From assembly GCF_016786325.1 (NCBI RefSeq), contig NZ_JADWYU010000138.1, positions 65,285 to 98,537 of the forward strand: a stretch of DNA of 33,253 nucleotides. The letters are read 5' to 3'. Below are positions 1 through 10,809 of the stretch, one piece after another. A program made the position numbers and the translations under genes. Position 1 is the first letter of the stretch; each line of letters starts with the position of its first letter. The stretch is from Frankia nepalensis. Its GTDB lineage: Bacteria; Actinomycetota; Actinomycetes; Frankiales; Frankiaceae. Below the pieces are notes generated by a model that saw only the letters and a list, made by a program, of their open reading frames with translations, searched no databases and had not been told where the DNA came from.

Positions 1-179
1 ACCCGGACACGATCCGGGCCGCGGCCAACCTCGCGGCGACACTGCGCGGCCAGGGCGACCAGCTGGCCTCCCGCGCCCTGCTGGACGACACGCTCGCCCG
101 GTACCGACGGGTTCTCGGCGACGACCACCCGGAGACGATCCGCGCCAGAACGGCGTTGGCCGACCTGAACGAGAGGTAG
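1..179 (+). CDS. C-terminal end of a tetratricopeptide-repeat protein (partial)
   Basis: Only the last 58 codons are present; the frame is open from base 3 and stops with TAG at 177-179. The visible protein contains one and a half helical repeats of the kinesin-light-chain TPR type, with the recurring pattern HPxTIRAR..LA and a middle segment LARYRRVLGDDHPETIRA. Such repeats are protein-interaction scaffolds; in actinomycetes they often end large NB-ARC/TPR ATPases or signalling proteins. The N-terminal domain is outside the window, so the specific role cannot be given. The family assignment rests on the repeat pattern alone. Confidence 0.75.
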   Translation, partial: PDTIRAAANLAATLRGQGDQLASRALLDDTLARYRRVLGDDHPETIRARTALADLNER

Positions 180-425
180 TGGCGGACTCGTCGCCGCGGT
201 CCCCGCTGGCGCACGACGATTCCCGGCGTGCCCGGGCTTATCGCGCCGAATCGTTCAACAGCATCCCGCGGCGACAGCCGCCGCTGCCCTGATCGGAGAG
301 TAGGTCGTCGGCGCCGGTGGGGTTTTCTCCACCCCTTCTCGGGTTCCAGCACCACTGACCGCGTGCTGCCCGGCTGCGAGGTTGGCCATGACAGTGCTGA
401 CCGGTTGCCGACGAGGGAGTGCGAC

Positions 426-2000
426 ATGGCACGAAGCGTTTCCCGGCGTTCCTTGCTGGCCGGGATCACGGGCGGTATGGCGGGCGCGGCCGTGGGGGTG
501 ATCGGGTCGGCACCGGCTGGCGCCGCGAGCTCGGGGGCAGCCGGCGGTGCCGAGGACGTCGTCGCCGTGCGCGGAGTCACCGTGATCGACGGCGTGGGTG
601 GCGTTCGCCGCGACCAGAACGTGTTGGTGCGCGCCGGCCGCGTTCTGGACGCCGGTCATCACCACCGGGTCCCGGTGCCGCACGGCGCGCGCGTCGTCGA
701 CGGCAACCGCCGGTTCCTCATTCCGGGCCTGGCGGACATGCACACGCACGCCACCGAGATCGACCCCACCGACCCCGAGCTGTACGTGGTCAACGGCGTG
801 ACCACCACCCGCCAGATGTCGTCCAGCGAGGCCGTCCGCGGCTGGCGGCGCGACATCGACGCGGGCAGGCGGCTCGGCCCGTCGTGGACGGTGGGCAGTG
901 AGATCATCGACGGCGCGCCGTCGCTGTGGGAGGGCAGCGGCCTCGGGCACGCCGCCGTGGCCGACGCCGCGCAGGCCCGGGCCGCCGTGCGCCAGCAGCA
1001 CGCCGCCGGCGCCGACTTCATCAAGACGTACACCCGCCTGAGCCGTGAGTCCTTCCACGCGATCGCCGCCGAATCGAAGCGGCTCGGGATTGCGTTCGTC
1101 GGGCACGTGCCGGACTTCGTCCAGGTCACCGAGGCGAGCGACGCGGGGCTGGGCAGCATCGAGCATCTCTTCGAGTTCTGGTACGACATCTCGCGCGACG
1201 AGGAGCGGCTGCGCGCCGAGATCGCGCGCGTCCACGTCGCCGGGGGCGACTATGCCGGCTGGTTCACCGGAATGCACCCGTTCGAATATGCCGCCGCCCG
1301 CGGATATGACCGGGGCAAGGCCGCTCGGGTCTTCGACCGGCTGGCCCGAAACGGGACGCGGGTGACACCCACCCTCAGCGTGCACAGGACCTGCGACGTG
1401 CCGGATGACATCCCGCGCGACGACCCCCGGTTCCAGTACGTCAGCGCCGACACGCTGGGCTACTGGCAGTGGGCGACCGAGAACGTCTACCTGCGCGGGC
1501 GCACTCCCCAGGAGAGCACCGAACGCCGGGAGCTGTTCGGACGGCGGCTGCGGCTGGCCGGTGAGCTGGCGAAGGCGGGTGTTCCCCTGATGGCTGGCAC
1601 GGATCTCGGCACGTCATACCTGATCCCGGGTTTCAGCCTGCACGACGAGCTGGCGTTGCTGGTCCAGGCGGGGCTGACGCCGGCGCGGGCGCTGGGCGCC
1701 GCCACCCTGGAGCCGGCCCGCCACCTGGGCCAGCGCGACCGCGGCGCCGTCGCCCGGGGCAACGTGGCCGATCTCGTGCTGCTTGACGCCGACCCGCTGG
1801 CGGACATCCGCAACACGACCCGGATCAACAGCGTTTTCGTCCGTGGACGGCTGATTGACCCGGACGGGCGGCGGCGGATGCTCGCCGACATCAAGGCCGC
1901 GGTGGCCAGCCGGCCGGCGACGGGTGTGGTCCCGGCGGCCGCGGGCTGCGCCTGCCACGGCGTCCACCCGAGGCGAGCGGACGTCCCCAGGCTCACCTGA
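426..2000 (+). CDS. Tat-exported metal-dependent amidohydrolase (imidazolonepropionase/prolidase-like)
   Basis: A 524-residue hydrolase of the amidohydrolase superfamily (PF01979, COG1228-like). The ATG at 426 is chosen because GAGGGAG lies 6 bases upstream and because it opens a clear twin-arginine signal peptide: SRRSLLAG at about residues 6-13, then an Ala/Gly-rich hydrophobic stretch and an AxA-type site near residue 33. This predicts export of the folded, metal-loaded enzyme. Visible metal and active-site positions are H106 and H108 (DMHTH), K200 (FIKTY, candidate carboxylated lysine), H227 (VGHVPD), H247 (IEHLF) and D393 (AGTDLG). In this family these residues hold one or two metal ions for hydrolysis of a cyclic amide or a dipeptide. 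The substrate is unknown. The gene stands alone; a hairpin at its stop codon probably terminates it. Confidence 0.88.
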   Translation: MARSVSRRSLLAGITGGMAGAAVGVIGSAPAGAASSGAAGGAEDVVAVRGVTVIDGVGGVRRDQNVLVRAGRVLDAGHHHRVPVPHGARVVDGNRRFLIPGLADMHTHATEIDPTDPELYVVNGVTTTRQMSSSEAVRGWRRDIDAGRRLGPSWTVGSEIIDGAPSLWEGSGLGHAAVADAAQARAAVRQQHAAGADFIKTYTRLSRESFHAIAAESKRLGIAFVGHVPDFVQVTEASDAGLGSIEHLFEFWYDISRDEERLRAEIARVHVAGGDYAGWFTGMHPFEYAAARGYDRGKAARVFDRLARNGTRVTPTLSVHRTCDVPDDIPRDDPRFQYVSADTLGYWQWATENVYLRGRTPQESTERRELFGRRLRLAGELAKAGVPLMAGTDLGTSYLIPGFSLHDELALLVQAGLTPARALGAATLEPARHLGQRDRGAVARGNVADLVLLDADPLADIRNTTRINSVFVRGRLIDPDGRRRMLADIKAAVASRPATGVVPAAAGCACHGVHPRRADVPRLT

Positions 2001-2007
2001 GCCTGGG
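1986..2007 (+). terminator. Hairpin overlapping the amidohydrolase stop codon
   Basis: A perfect 10-bp inverted repeat, CCCAGGCTCA / TGAGCCTGGG, with a 2-base centre. The TGA stop codon lies in the right arm. There is no following T-run, as is common for actinobacterial terminators. It could alternatively stabilise the 3' end of the mRNA. Confidence 0.55.
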
Positions 2008-2041
2008 ACCAACGCCGGCCCCACCAAGGTTCACCCTGCCT

Positions 2042-2153
2042 CGACGCCGGACATGATCGCCGTTTCTGCCCTCCAGAGGTCGTGATCTGGCCCTGTCCAC
2101 GACCTCCAGAGGGCACTATCGGCGATCACGTGTAGCAGGCCAACGTTGGCGTC
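2042..2153 (+). repeat. Dispersed hairpin element, copy 1
   Basis: About 112 bases that match the reverse complement of 12853-12966 nearly base for base. The element contains an outer stem (ATGATCGCCG / CGGCGATCAC with one mismatch), a 3-by-3 internal loop, an inner stem of about 19 bp (GCCCTCCAGAGGTCGTG / CACGACCTCCAGAGGGC, two internal mismatches in this copy) and a 13-base loop. One end carries the palindrome CCAACGTTGG (2140-2149). No reading frame fits. It sits between the convergent ends of the amidohydrolase and pepN. It may be a non-autonomous mobile (MITE/REP-like) element that also acts as a terminator; mobility is inferred from the second copy. Confidence 0.85.
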
Positions 2154-2300
2154 GCGGCACTGGTTGCGAGGCAGCCTGATCCTCGATATAGCGCCGTCGA
2201 GCGGCGCTGTTCGTCGAGGCCCACAAGATAGTCAACGATGTTGACGTGCTGGCCGCGGGAGCTTGATCAAATTTTTCCCGCGGCCGGTCAGGCAACCCGG

Positions 2301-4784
<2,484 letters not shown>

Positions 4785-4887
4785 CGTCCCACCCTAGACG
4801 AGCAGCTCCTCGCGGCTCCGTGGCCGTGCCGATCGCGGCAGCGGAGCCGGTGCCCCCGCTGCCGCTCCGCCGGGTCAGGGTCTGTTC

Positions 4888-6141
4888 TTAGCGGCCAGCC
4901 GTAGCGATCTGCCTATTGAGCTTGATTGGCGGCGTGTGGAAGTCGAACGGTGGCTTGGGTACGAAGCTCTGGATGACGCCCGGCTCGAAGATCAGGCAGT
5001 GTGTGGAGCCGCCGTACTGGAAGTAGCCGATCTCGTCGCCCTTGTTCACGTGCTGTCCCTCCCGGACTCCGAGAACGCAGGACGAGATCTCGGCCATGCC
5101 TACGAAGACGCAGGCCACGCTGCCCACACGCTGGTCGTCGCAGTCGATCACGATCACCGCCCGGGTGGCCACCTGGCTGATGTAGCCCTGGGAGTCGTTG
5201 GGGCCGCCCGGGTCCAGGCCCTCCGCCTCGAGGTCGGAGTAGTACGTGCCGTCCACCAGGTAGGTGGTGGCGACGGTGCCGCTTACGGGCGCTGCCCAGC
5301 GGTGATAGTTGTAGGCGCTGAGGAATGCCTGATAGACGTCGCCGCCGGCGAATTTTTCGGCCAGTGTCTGGTGCGCGGTCGTGAAGATGTCCCGCAGGGA
5401 GTACGGTTGCGCCTTCATCCAGAAGCGATCCGTCAGCTGCGCGTTGGTCTGAATATTGTAGGGAGTGGCCTCGCAGGCGCTGACGACTACCGTGTTGTCG
5501 GTGGGCGCGTCCACTGGCCGGGCACCGGACTTGAACTTCCGGGTGAAGAAGTCGTTCCACGACGCGAAACCCCAGTACCGCTTGGTGTCGTCGTACACGA
5601 ATTCTGACATGCGGGTGTAGCTGATGGCCTCGGGGCAGAACCATCCCGTGGGTGGGTCGGTGGTGAGGAAATTCCGTGAGTCGGGTCCGCTCAGAAAGTC
5701 GCACCAGTACCGCAGCACAGCCTTGAACTTCGCGTTGAGCTCCGGCGAGCGGAACAGCGCGAACCCGGCCGGCATGCACATGGGCCAGTCGAGCAGCGCG
5801 TTGAGAGGACAGCCCACCAGCTCCGTCTTGTCGAACGGCGGAGCGTAGGTCATGAGCTCGTCAATCAGGACCATCAGTTCGTCGACGTTGGTGTAGCCGA
5901 GCTGGTACCCGGCCTGCAGCGCCTGCTCGATGGCCAGGGTGAAGTACATGCGCAGAACAGGATCGGAATCCACGAGAGACGCGAGGTCCTGCACGGGGGG
6001 CGAGAGCCGCACGCCGGGCGCCCGCTTCTTTGCCCGCTCCGCCAGGGTTGTCCGAAAGGCCGCGAGCGTCTCTTCGCTGACGGGCAGCCATCGACCACGC
6101 CGGCTGGCTTGGAGCGCGATGGTGTCCACATCGTTATTCAT
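4888..6141 (-). CDS. Pyruvoyl-dependent decarboxylase, PSD/PsiD-like, with an active-site His replaced by Ala
   Basis: A 417-residue protein with an N-terminal PSDC-type domain (PF12588, about 10-150) followed by a phosphatidylserine decarboxylase core (PF02666). The architecture matches PsiD-like L-tryptophan decarboxylases rather than membrane-bound bacterial PSD, and no membrane segment is seen. The self-cleavage motif is GGST at 377-380; S379 should become the pyruvoyl group and release an alpha chain of about 39 residues. Matching segments include SWNDFFTRKF, FVGMAEIS and EGQHVNKGDEIG. The conserved YHRWH motif reads YHRWA here (H280, A283), so the second histidine, equivalent to His147 of E. 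coli PSD, is lost. The ATG at 6141 is the only suitable Met, with AAGGA about 10 bases upstream. The gene looks less G+C-rich than its neighbours, hinting at transfer. The substrate (tryptophan, other aromatic amino acid or phosphatidylserine) is open. Confidence 0.88.
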   Translation of the reverse strand: MNNDVDTIALQASRRGRWLPVSEETLAAFRTTLAERAKKRAPGVRLSPPVQDLASLVDSDPVLRMYFTLAIEQALQAGYQLGYTNVDELMVLIDELMTYAPPFDKTELVGCPLNALLDWPMCMPAGFALFRSPELNAKFKAVLRYWCDFLSGPDSRNFLTTDPPTGWFCPEAISYTRMSEFVYDDTKRYWGFASWNDFFTRKFKSGARPVDAPTDNTVVVSACEATPYNIQTNAQLTDRFWMKAQPYSLRDIFTTAHQTLAEKFAGGDVYQAFLSAYNYHRWAAPVSGTVATTYLVDGTYYSDLEAEGLDPGGPNDSQGYISQVATRAVIVIDCDDQRVGSVACVFVGMAEISSCVLGVREGQHVNKGDEIGYFQYGGSTHCLIFEPGVIQSFVPKPPFDFHTPPIKLNRQIATAGR

Positions 6142-7103
6142 GTATGAGTCCTTCGCCTTCCTGATGGTAAGGGGACGGCCTGTATTGCCCGCGACCGGTG
6201 TGATCGCTGTTCCGGATGCCAGGATGGTCGATGGTTGCGGTTTTCTCGGTTGTTTGCGATCTGGTCGCGCGGCGTCTGAGGCTAACATGGAATGAATGGC
6301 CGGGGATTCTGGAACTCGAAATGATGGTCGTCGCCTGAGGGTGTACCCGCCAGGGCGAATTGTGGCCGGTCGGGTGTTCTCGGGTGTCCTGGGTTTTCCG
6401 ATGGTGAACTGGCGATGTCGAAGACCTGGCGCCTTGTCATCCCGACCACCGTGGCGGGTCGAGTCCCCGGCGACGGATGGCGCGTCACGCGGCGCCGCGG
6501 CGACTGCTCGCATGGACCTGACCGCTGCTCATTCGCTGCTCACGCGCGCCGCCAGTCGCTCGTCTGTACCCGACGCCTACAGGCATGCCCCCCGCCCGTC
6601 GCGCGCCCCGTCGGATAGGCACCCGGTCTCCCAGTCGAGGGTGACCCCGCCAGGGGCCGCTGGTGCAGGTCACCGGCCTGCTGGCACTGCCCGATAACAG
6701 CCCGACTGGGTCCCACGAGAGTCAGGGAAATAGCCGGGGCGGGGGATGGCGGGCCTCGCGGGCGGCGCGGCTGAAAGCCGTCGGACTGGTATTCCTGTCC
6801 CGGAACTACGCCCTGCGACCACAGCCGCCGGCCTGCCCGCGACCCGCGTCCCGCCGCCCGGGCCATGGTCACCAGGACCTTCCGCCTCGACGGCCTCGAC
6901 GGCCTCGACGGCCTCGGCGCCTTGCGCGCGCTGGCGTGCCCGCGCTGGATGCGCGCGCCAGCATCTCGACCCGACCCGGCCATAACGCTGACATCGCGGT
7001 GAGATTACGGTGTTACTCTGCCGTTGACTGGTCGGATGAGGGTGGCCATGGAGTGTCGACGGATCACCCCGCCAGGTGCCGACCGGCCTCTTCGGGAGGT
7101 TCG
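6142..7103. other. Long intergenic region between divergent decarboxylase and CoA-ligase genes
   Basis: About 960 bases with no convincing gene. Open frames here have no ribosome binding site and no recognisable protein. The first 300 bases are visibly less G+C-rich than the surroundings, matching the decarboxylase gene. The region must contain promoters for both divergent genes, but no clear -35/-10 pair was identified. A 9-bp tandem repeat occurs at 6883-6918. Confidence 0.6.
6883..6918 (+). repeat. 9-bp tandem repeat, four units
   Basis: Four adjacent units of the form GGCCTCGAC (first unit CGCCTCGAC, last GGCCTCGGC). It is non-coding as far as can be seen and likely a slippage-prone microsatellite. 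Confidence 0.8.
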
Positions 7104-8666
7104 ATGCTCGACGTTCACCAGCCCGTGCTGGGGCCCGACCTGTTAGCGACGGCGCTGAACCGCGGCGGCGCGCATCCGGCCGTCCATCTCGATGATCGCG
7201 TGGTCAGCTACAGCGAGCTGCGCGACGCGATCAGCTGTTACAGCCAGGCGTACGCGGCGGCCGGGCTCGGTCGCGGCAGCGCGGTCGCGATGCTGTCGAG
7301 CAACCGGGTCGAGGTGCTGTACGCGATGGGCGCGAACGCGATCTCCGGTTGCCGGGCGACGCCGCTGCATCCACTGGGTTCGCTCGACGACCACGCCTAC
7401 GTGCTGGAGCACGCCGAGATCGGCACCCTGCTCTACGACCCGACCCGCTTCGAGGAGCGTGCCGGCGAGCTGCGCAAACGGCTGCCGGATCTTGCGCTGC
7501 TCGCCCTGGGCCCCGGCGGCGCCGGTGAGGACCTGACGGCCGCCGCGGCACGGTTCACTCCGGCGGCTCTCGTGCCGCCCAAGGTGAGCCCCGACGACTC
7601 CGGAAGCCTGGGCTTCACCGGGGGCACCACCGGGAAACCGAAGGGGGTCGTCGGCACCTACCGGTCCGCCGCGGCGCTCGCGCAGATCCAGATGCTGGAG
7701 TGGGAGTGGCCGGCCGAGATCCGGTTCCTGCTGTGCACCCCGCTGAGCCATGCCGCGGGCGCGTTCTGGCTGCCGGTGCTGCTGCGCGGTGGTTCGTTCG
7801 TCGTCCTGCCGTCGTTCACGCCCGACTCGTGGCTGGCGGCGGTCGAGAAGCACCGCGTCACCGCGACGATGCTGGTCCCGGCGATGCTCTACGCCATCCT
7901 CGATCATCCTGATCTCGACCGGCGGGACGTGTCGAGCCTGGAGACGGTCTTCTACGGTGCCTCGCCGGCGTCGCCGACCCGGCTGCGTGAGGCGATCGGG
8001 CGTTTCGGCCCGGTGTTCTTCCAGTTCTACGGGCAGAGCGAGGTGCCGATGTCCGTGACGGTGCTGCGCCGGGCCGAGCACGATCCCGACGACCTCGACC
8101 GTCTCGCGTCGTGTGGCCGGCCGGTGCCGTGGGTGCACGCCGCGCTGCTCGACGACGACCTGAACCCGGTCGCGCCCGGTGAGGCGGGCGAGATCTGCGT
8201 GCGCGGGTCGCTGGTGACGGACGGCTACTGGAAGCTGCCGGAGGCCACCGACGCCCTGTTCGCGGGCGGCTGGCTGCACACCGGGGATGTCGCGCGCGAG
8301 GACGAGCGGGGCTTCTGGACGATCGTCGACCGCAAGAAGGACATGATCGTCTCGGGTGGTTTCAACGTCTTCCCGCGTGAGGTCGAGGACGTGCTGGCCA
8401 GGCACCCGGCGGTCGCCGCCGTCGCGGTGATCGGCGTCCCCGACGAGAAGTGGGGCGAGGCGGTCAAGGCCGTGGTCGTCCCCAGGCCCGGCGCCGTGGT
8501 CGACGAGGCGGAGCTCATCGCGCTCGCGCGGGACGCCAAGGGCCCGGTCTACGCGCCGAAGTCGGTGGACGTGGTCGACGCGATTCCGTTGACGCCGGTG
8601 GGCAAGCCGGACAAGCCCGCGCTGCGGGAGCGCTACTGGGCGGGCCGGGGCCGGCGCGTCGGCTGA
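7104..8666 (+). CDS. AMP-forming acyl-CoA synthetase (class I adenylate-forming ligase)
   Basis: A 520-residue enzyme that activates a carboxylic acid to its CoA thioester through an acyl-adenylate. The phosphate-binding loop FTGGTTGKPKG is at about residues 171-181, YGQSE (A5) in the middle, TGDVAREDERGFW (A7) and DRKKDMIVSGGFNVFPREVE (A8 hinge) follow, and the catalytic lysine lies near the end in VGKPDKPALR. The ATG at 7104 is preferred because GGGAGGT lies just upstream; a longer in-frame extension has no ribosome binding site. It is the first gene of a plus-strand run with DUF35, thiolase and crotonase genes, so it probably primes the substrate of that pathway. Acid specificity (fatty, aromatic or steroid-derived) cannot be read from the sequence. 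Confidence 0.93.
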   Translation: MLDVHQPVLGPDLLATALNRGGAHPAVHLDDRVVSYSELRDAISCYSQAYAAAGLGRGSAVAMLSSNRVEVLYAMGANAISGCRATPLHPLGSLDDHAYVLEHAEIGTLLYDPTRFEERAGELRKRLPDLALLALGPGGAGEDLTAAAARFTPAALVPPKVSPDDSGSLGFTGGTTGKPKGVVGTYRSAAALAQIQMLEWEWPAEIRFLLCTPLSHAAGAFWLPVLLRGGSFVVLPSFTPDSWLAAVEKHRVTATMLVPAMLYAILDHPDLDRRDVSSLETVFYGASPASPTRLREAIGRFGPVFFQFYGQSEVPMSVTVLRRAEHDPDDLDRLASCGRPVPWVHAALLDDDLNPVAPGEAGEICVRGSLVTDGYWKLPEATDALFAGGWLHTGDVAREDERGFWTIVDRKKDMIVSGGFNVFPREVEDVLARHPAVAAVAVIGVPDEKWGEAVKAVVVPRPGAVVDEAELIALARDAKGPVYAPKSVDVVDAIPLTPVGKPDKPALRERYWAGRGRRVG

Positions 8667-8783
8667 ACCGCGCGCTGACCGCGAGGCGTGCTGACCAGGA
8701 CCACGACGGCGCCGTGGCGTTGATGACCACGCGTCGATCAGGCCGGTGTTCGGGACCTGCCATGCCGGCTGGATGGAGATGAC

Positions 8784-9740
8784 ATGACCACGTACGTCGA
8801 ATCGACCGTGCGTTTTCCCTACAAGAGGTCGTTGGGACCGGTGATCGGGCAGTTCATGACCGGGCTGACCGAGGCCCGGTTACTGGGAATCCGCGCCGAC
8901 GACCGGGTGATCGTCCCGCCGGTCGAATGGGACCCGGAGACGGGCGAGCAACTCGCCCACGAGTTCGTCGAGGTCGGCCCGGCCGGCACCGTGCGGTCCT
9001 GGTGCTGGGTCGAGAAGCCGACCACGCAGCATCCGCTCGACCGCCCGTTCGCGTTCGCGCTCATCGAGCTCGACGGGGCGAGCACCGGCTTCCTGCACGC
9101 CGTCGACGCCGGCCGGCGCGAGGCGATGACGACCGGGATGCGGGTCGTCCCGCGGTGGCGAACCGAGCGCCGCGGTCACATCACCGACGTCGAGGCGTTC
9201 GTGCCCGGTGACCAGCCGCTGCCCGTCGAGCGCGCCGAGCCGGCCGGCGAGCCGGTCACGATGATGACCTACGACGCCGAGGTCCACTACCTGACGCCGG
9301 TGACCGAGAACGAGACGCGGGTCGGTCAGGCGGCGGCCGAAGGCCGCTTCCTGGGGCTGCGGTGCCCGCGGTGCGCCCGCCTCTACGTCGGTGGCAAGAA
9401 CGACTGCCCCATCTGCGCCGTCGCGCTCACGCCACAGGACGAGGTGGACCTGCCGCAGCGGGGGACGATCACCAACTATGTGATCATCACGCCCGTCCAG
9501 TACCCGGGCCAGACGGAGACGGAGCCCTTCGCCCGGGTCCACGTGCTGCTCGACGGCGTCGACGTCGTGCTGATGTTCCAGCCGGTGGTCGACCTGGCCA
9601 ACGACGACGTCCGCCCCGGGGTGCGGGTCTCGGCGGTGTGGACGCCACCCGACGGCACGGGGAGGCGGGCGCTGGCCGGCTGGCGGCCGACCGGTGAGCC
9701 GGACGTCGACGACCCCGCTCTCGTGAATCGGATCCACTGA
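8784..9740 (+). CDS. Tandem OB-fold protein with one zinc ribbon (DUF35 family)
   Basis: A 318-residue protein. The C-terminal part (about 180-310) is a standard DUF35 unit: a rubredoxin-like zinc ribbon with C194, C197, C208 and C211 (RCPRC and DCPIC) followed by an OB-fold. The N-terminal 170 residues look like a second OB/hotdog-like unit without cysteines. DUF35 proteins bind thiolase-fold partners; ChsH2 does so with the aldolase Ltp2 in steroid side-chain degradation. Here the stop codon is followed after one base by the ATG of a thiolase-like gene, so the partner is probably that protein or the next one. GGAG lies about 5 bases before the ATG at 8784. The role as partner is inferred from family and context. 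Confidence 0.87.
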   Translation: MTTYVESTVRFPYKRSLGPVIGQFMTGLTEARLLGIRADDRVIVPPVEWDPETGEQLAHEFVEVGPAGTVRSWCWVEKPTTQHPLDRPFAFALIELDGASTGFLHAVDAGRREAMTTGMRVVPRWRTERRGHITDVEAFVPGDQPLPVERAEPAGEPVTMMTYDAEVHYLTPVTENETRVGQAAAEGRFLGLRCPRCARLYVGGKNDCPICAVALTPQDEVDLPQRGTITNYVIITPVQYPGQTETEPFARVHVLLDGVDVVLMFQPVVDLANDDVRPGVRVSAVWTPPDGTGRRALAGWRPTGEPDVDDPALVNRIH

Positions 9741-9741
9741 C

Positions 9742-10809
9742 ATGGCCGCGACCGAGCCCGTCGCGATCATCGGCTGGAGCGTCTCGCCGATGGAACGGCG
9801 TACCGACAAGACCGAAGCCCAGCTGCTCCTCGACGTCATCACGGACGCCACGGCTCATGCCGGCATCAGCCGCGCCGACGTCGACTTCACCTGCGCGGGC
9901 AGCTGCGACTACGTCGCCGGGCAGGCGTTCTCCTTCGTGCAGAACATCAACGCCATCGGCGCCTGGCCGCCCAAGCGGGACTCGCACGTCGAGATGGACG
10001 GCGCCTGGGCGCTGTACGAGGCCTGGGTCCGCCTCCAGCTGGGGGACCTCGACGTCGCGCTGGCCACCGGTTCGGGGCGCTCGTCGACCGCCGACCCGGC
10101 GACGATCTACCCGATGGAGATGGATCCCTACTACCTGGCGCCGCTCGGCGCCGACGCCGTGTCGATGGCGGCCCTGCAGGCCAGGGTCCTGCTGGACGCG
10201 GGTCTGGTGACCGAGCGCCAGATGGCGACCATCGCCGCGCGGACCCGCCGCGACGCCGTGGCGAATCCCCACGCGCAGGTGTCCGGCGAGTTCGACGTCG
10301 ACGCGCTGCTGGCGGGGGAGTACGTGCGGGACCCGCTGCGCCGCCACGACCTGCCGCCGATCACCGACGGGGCGTGCGCCGTCGTCCTCGCCCGCGGGGA
10401 GAAGGCCAGGGAGCTGACCGACCGGCCGGTGTGGATCACCGGGTTCGCGCACGTCGCCGAGGCCCACCAGCCCGGCGTGCGCGACCTGCGCGTGTCCACC
10501 TCGGCCGCCCGCGCGGCCAAGGCCGCCGGGGTGGCCGAGGGCGGCCCGATCGACGTCGCCGAGCTGCAGTCCGCGTTCACCCACGAGGAACCCGTCCTCA
10601 CGGCGGCGCTGGGGCTTGGGCCCGAGGTGGCGATCAACCCGTCCGGCGGCCCGCTGGCCGCCAACCCGATCATGGCAACCGGGCTGGTGCGGATCGCGGA
10701 GGCCGCCCGCCAGATCCGCGACGCGGGGAAACGCCGCGCGCTGGCCCATGCCACGTCCGGGCCCTGCCTGCAGCAAAACCTGGTCTGCGTGCTGGAGGAA
10801 GGCCGATGA
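9742..10809 (+). CDS. Thiolase-fold lipid-transfer-type protein lacking catalytic Cys and His
   Basis: A 355-residue member of the SCP-x/Ltp thiolase group (cd00829-like). The place of the nucleophilic cysteine reads VEMDGAW (about 83-89), without Cys. The usual NxSGG...GHP motif reads NPSGG...ANP at 299-309, with N308 instead of His. Ordinary thiolysis is therefore unlikely. Related proteins act as retro-aldolases (Ltp2) or dehydratase/aldolase partners when bound to a DUF35 protein, and a DUF35 gene is directly upstream. The C-terminal GPCLQQN segment keeps one Cys of uncertain role. The last bases (ATGA) overlap the start of the next gene, indicating translational coupling. Function as an aldolase-type CoA enzyme is inferred. 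Confidence 0.85.
   Translation: MAATEPVAIIGWSVSPMERRTDKTEAQLLLDVITDATAHAGISRADVDFTCAGSCDYVAGQAFSFVQNINAIGAWPPKRDSHVEMDGAWALYEAWVRLQLGDLDVALATGSGRSSTADPATIYPMEMDPYYLAPLGADAVSMAALQARVLLDAGLVTERQMATIAARTRRDAVANPHAQVSGEFDVDALLAGEYVRDPLRRHDLPPITDGACAVVLARGEKARELTDRPVWITGFAHVAEAHQPGVRDLRVSTSAARAAKAAGVAEGGPIDVAELQSAFTHEEPVLTAALGLGPEVAINPSGGPLAANPIMATGLVRIAEAARQIRDAGKRRALAHATSGPCLQQNLVCVLEEGR

Noticed and set aside
6663-7103. Upstream extension of the acyl-CoA synthetase frame
   Set aside because: It has no ribosome binding site and encodes Arg/Pro-rich sequence; the family N-terminus starts at the ATG at 7104.
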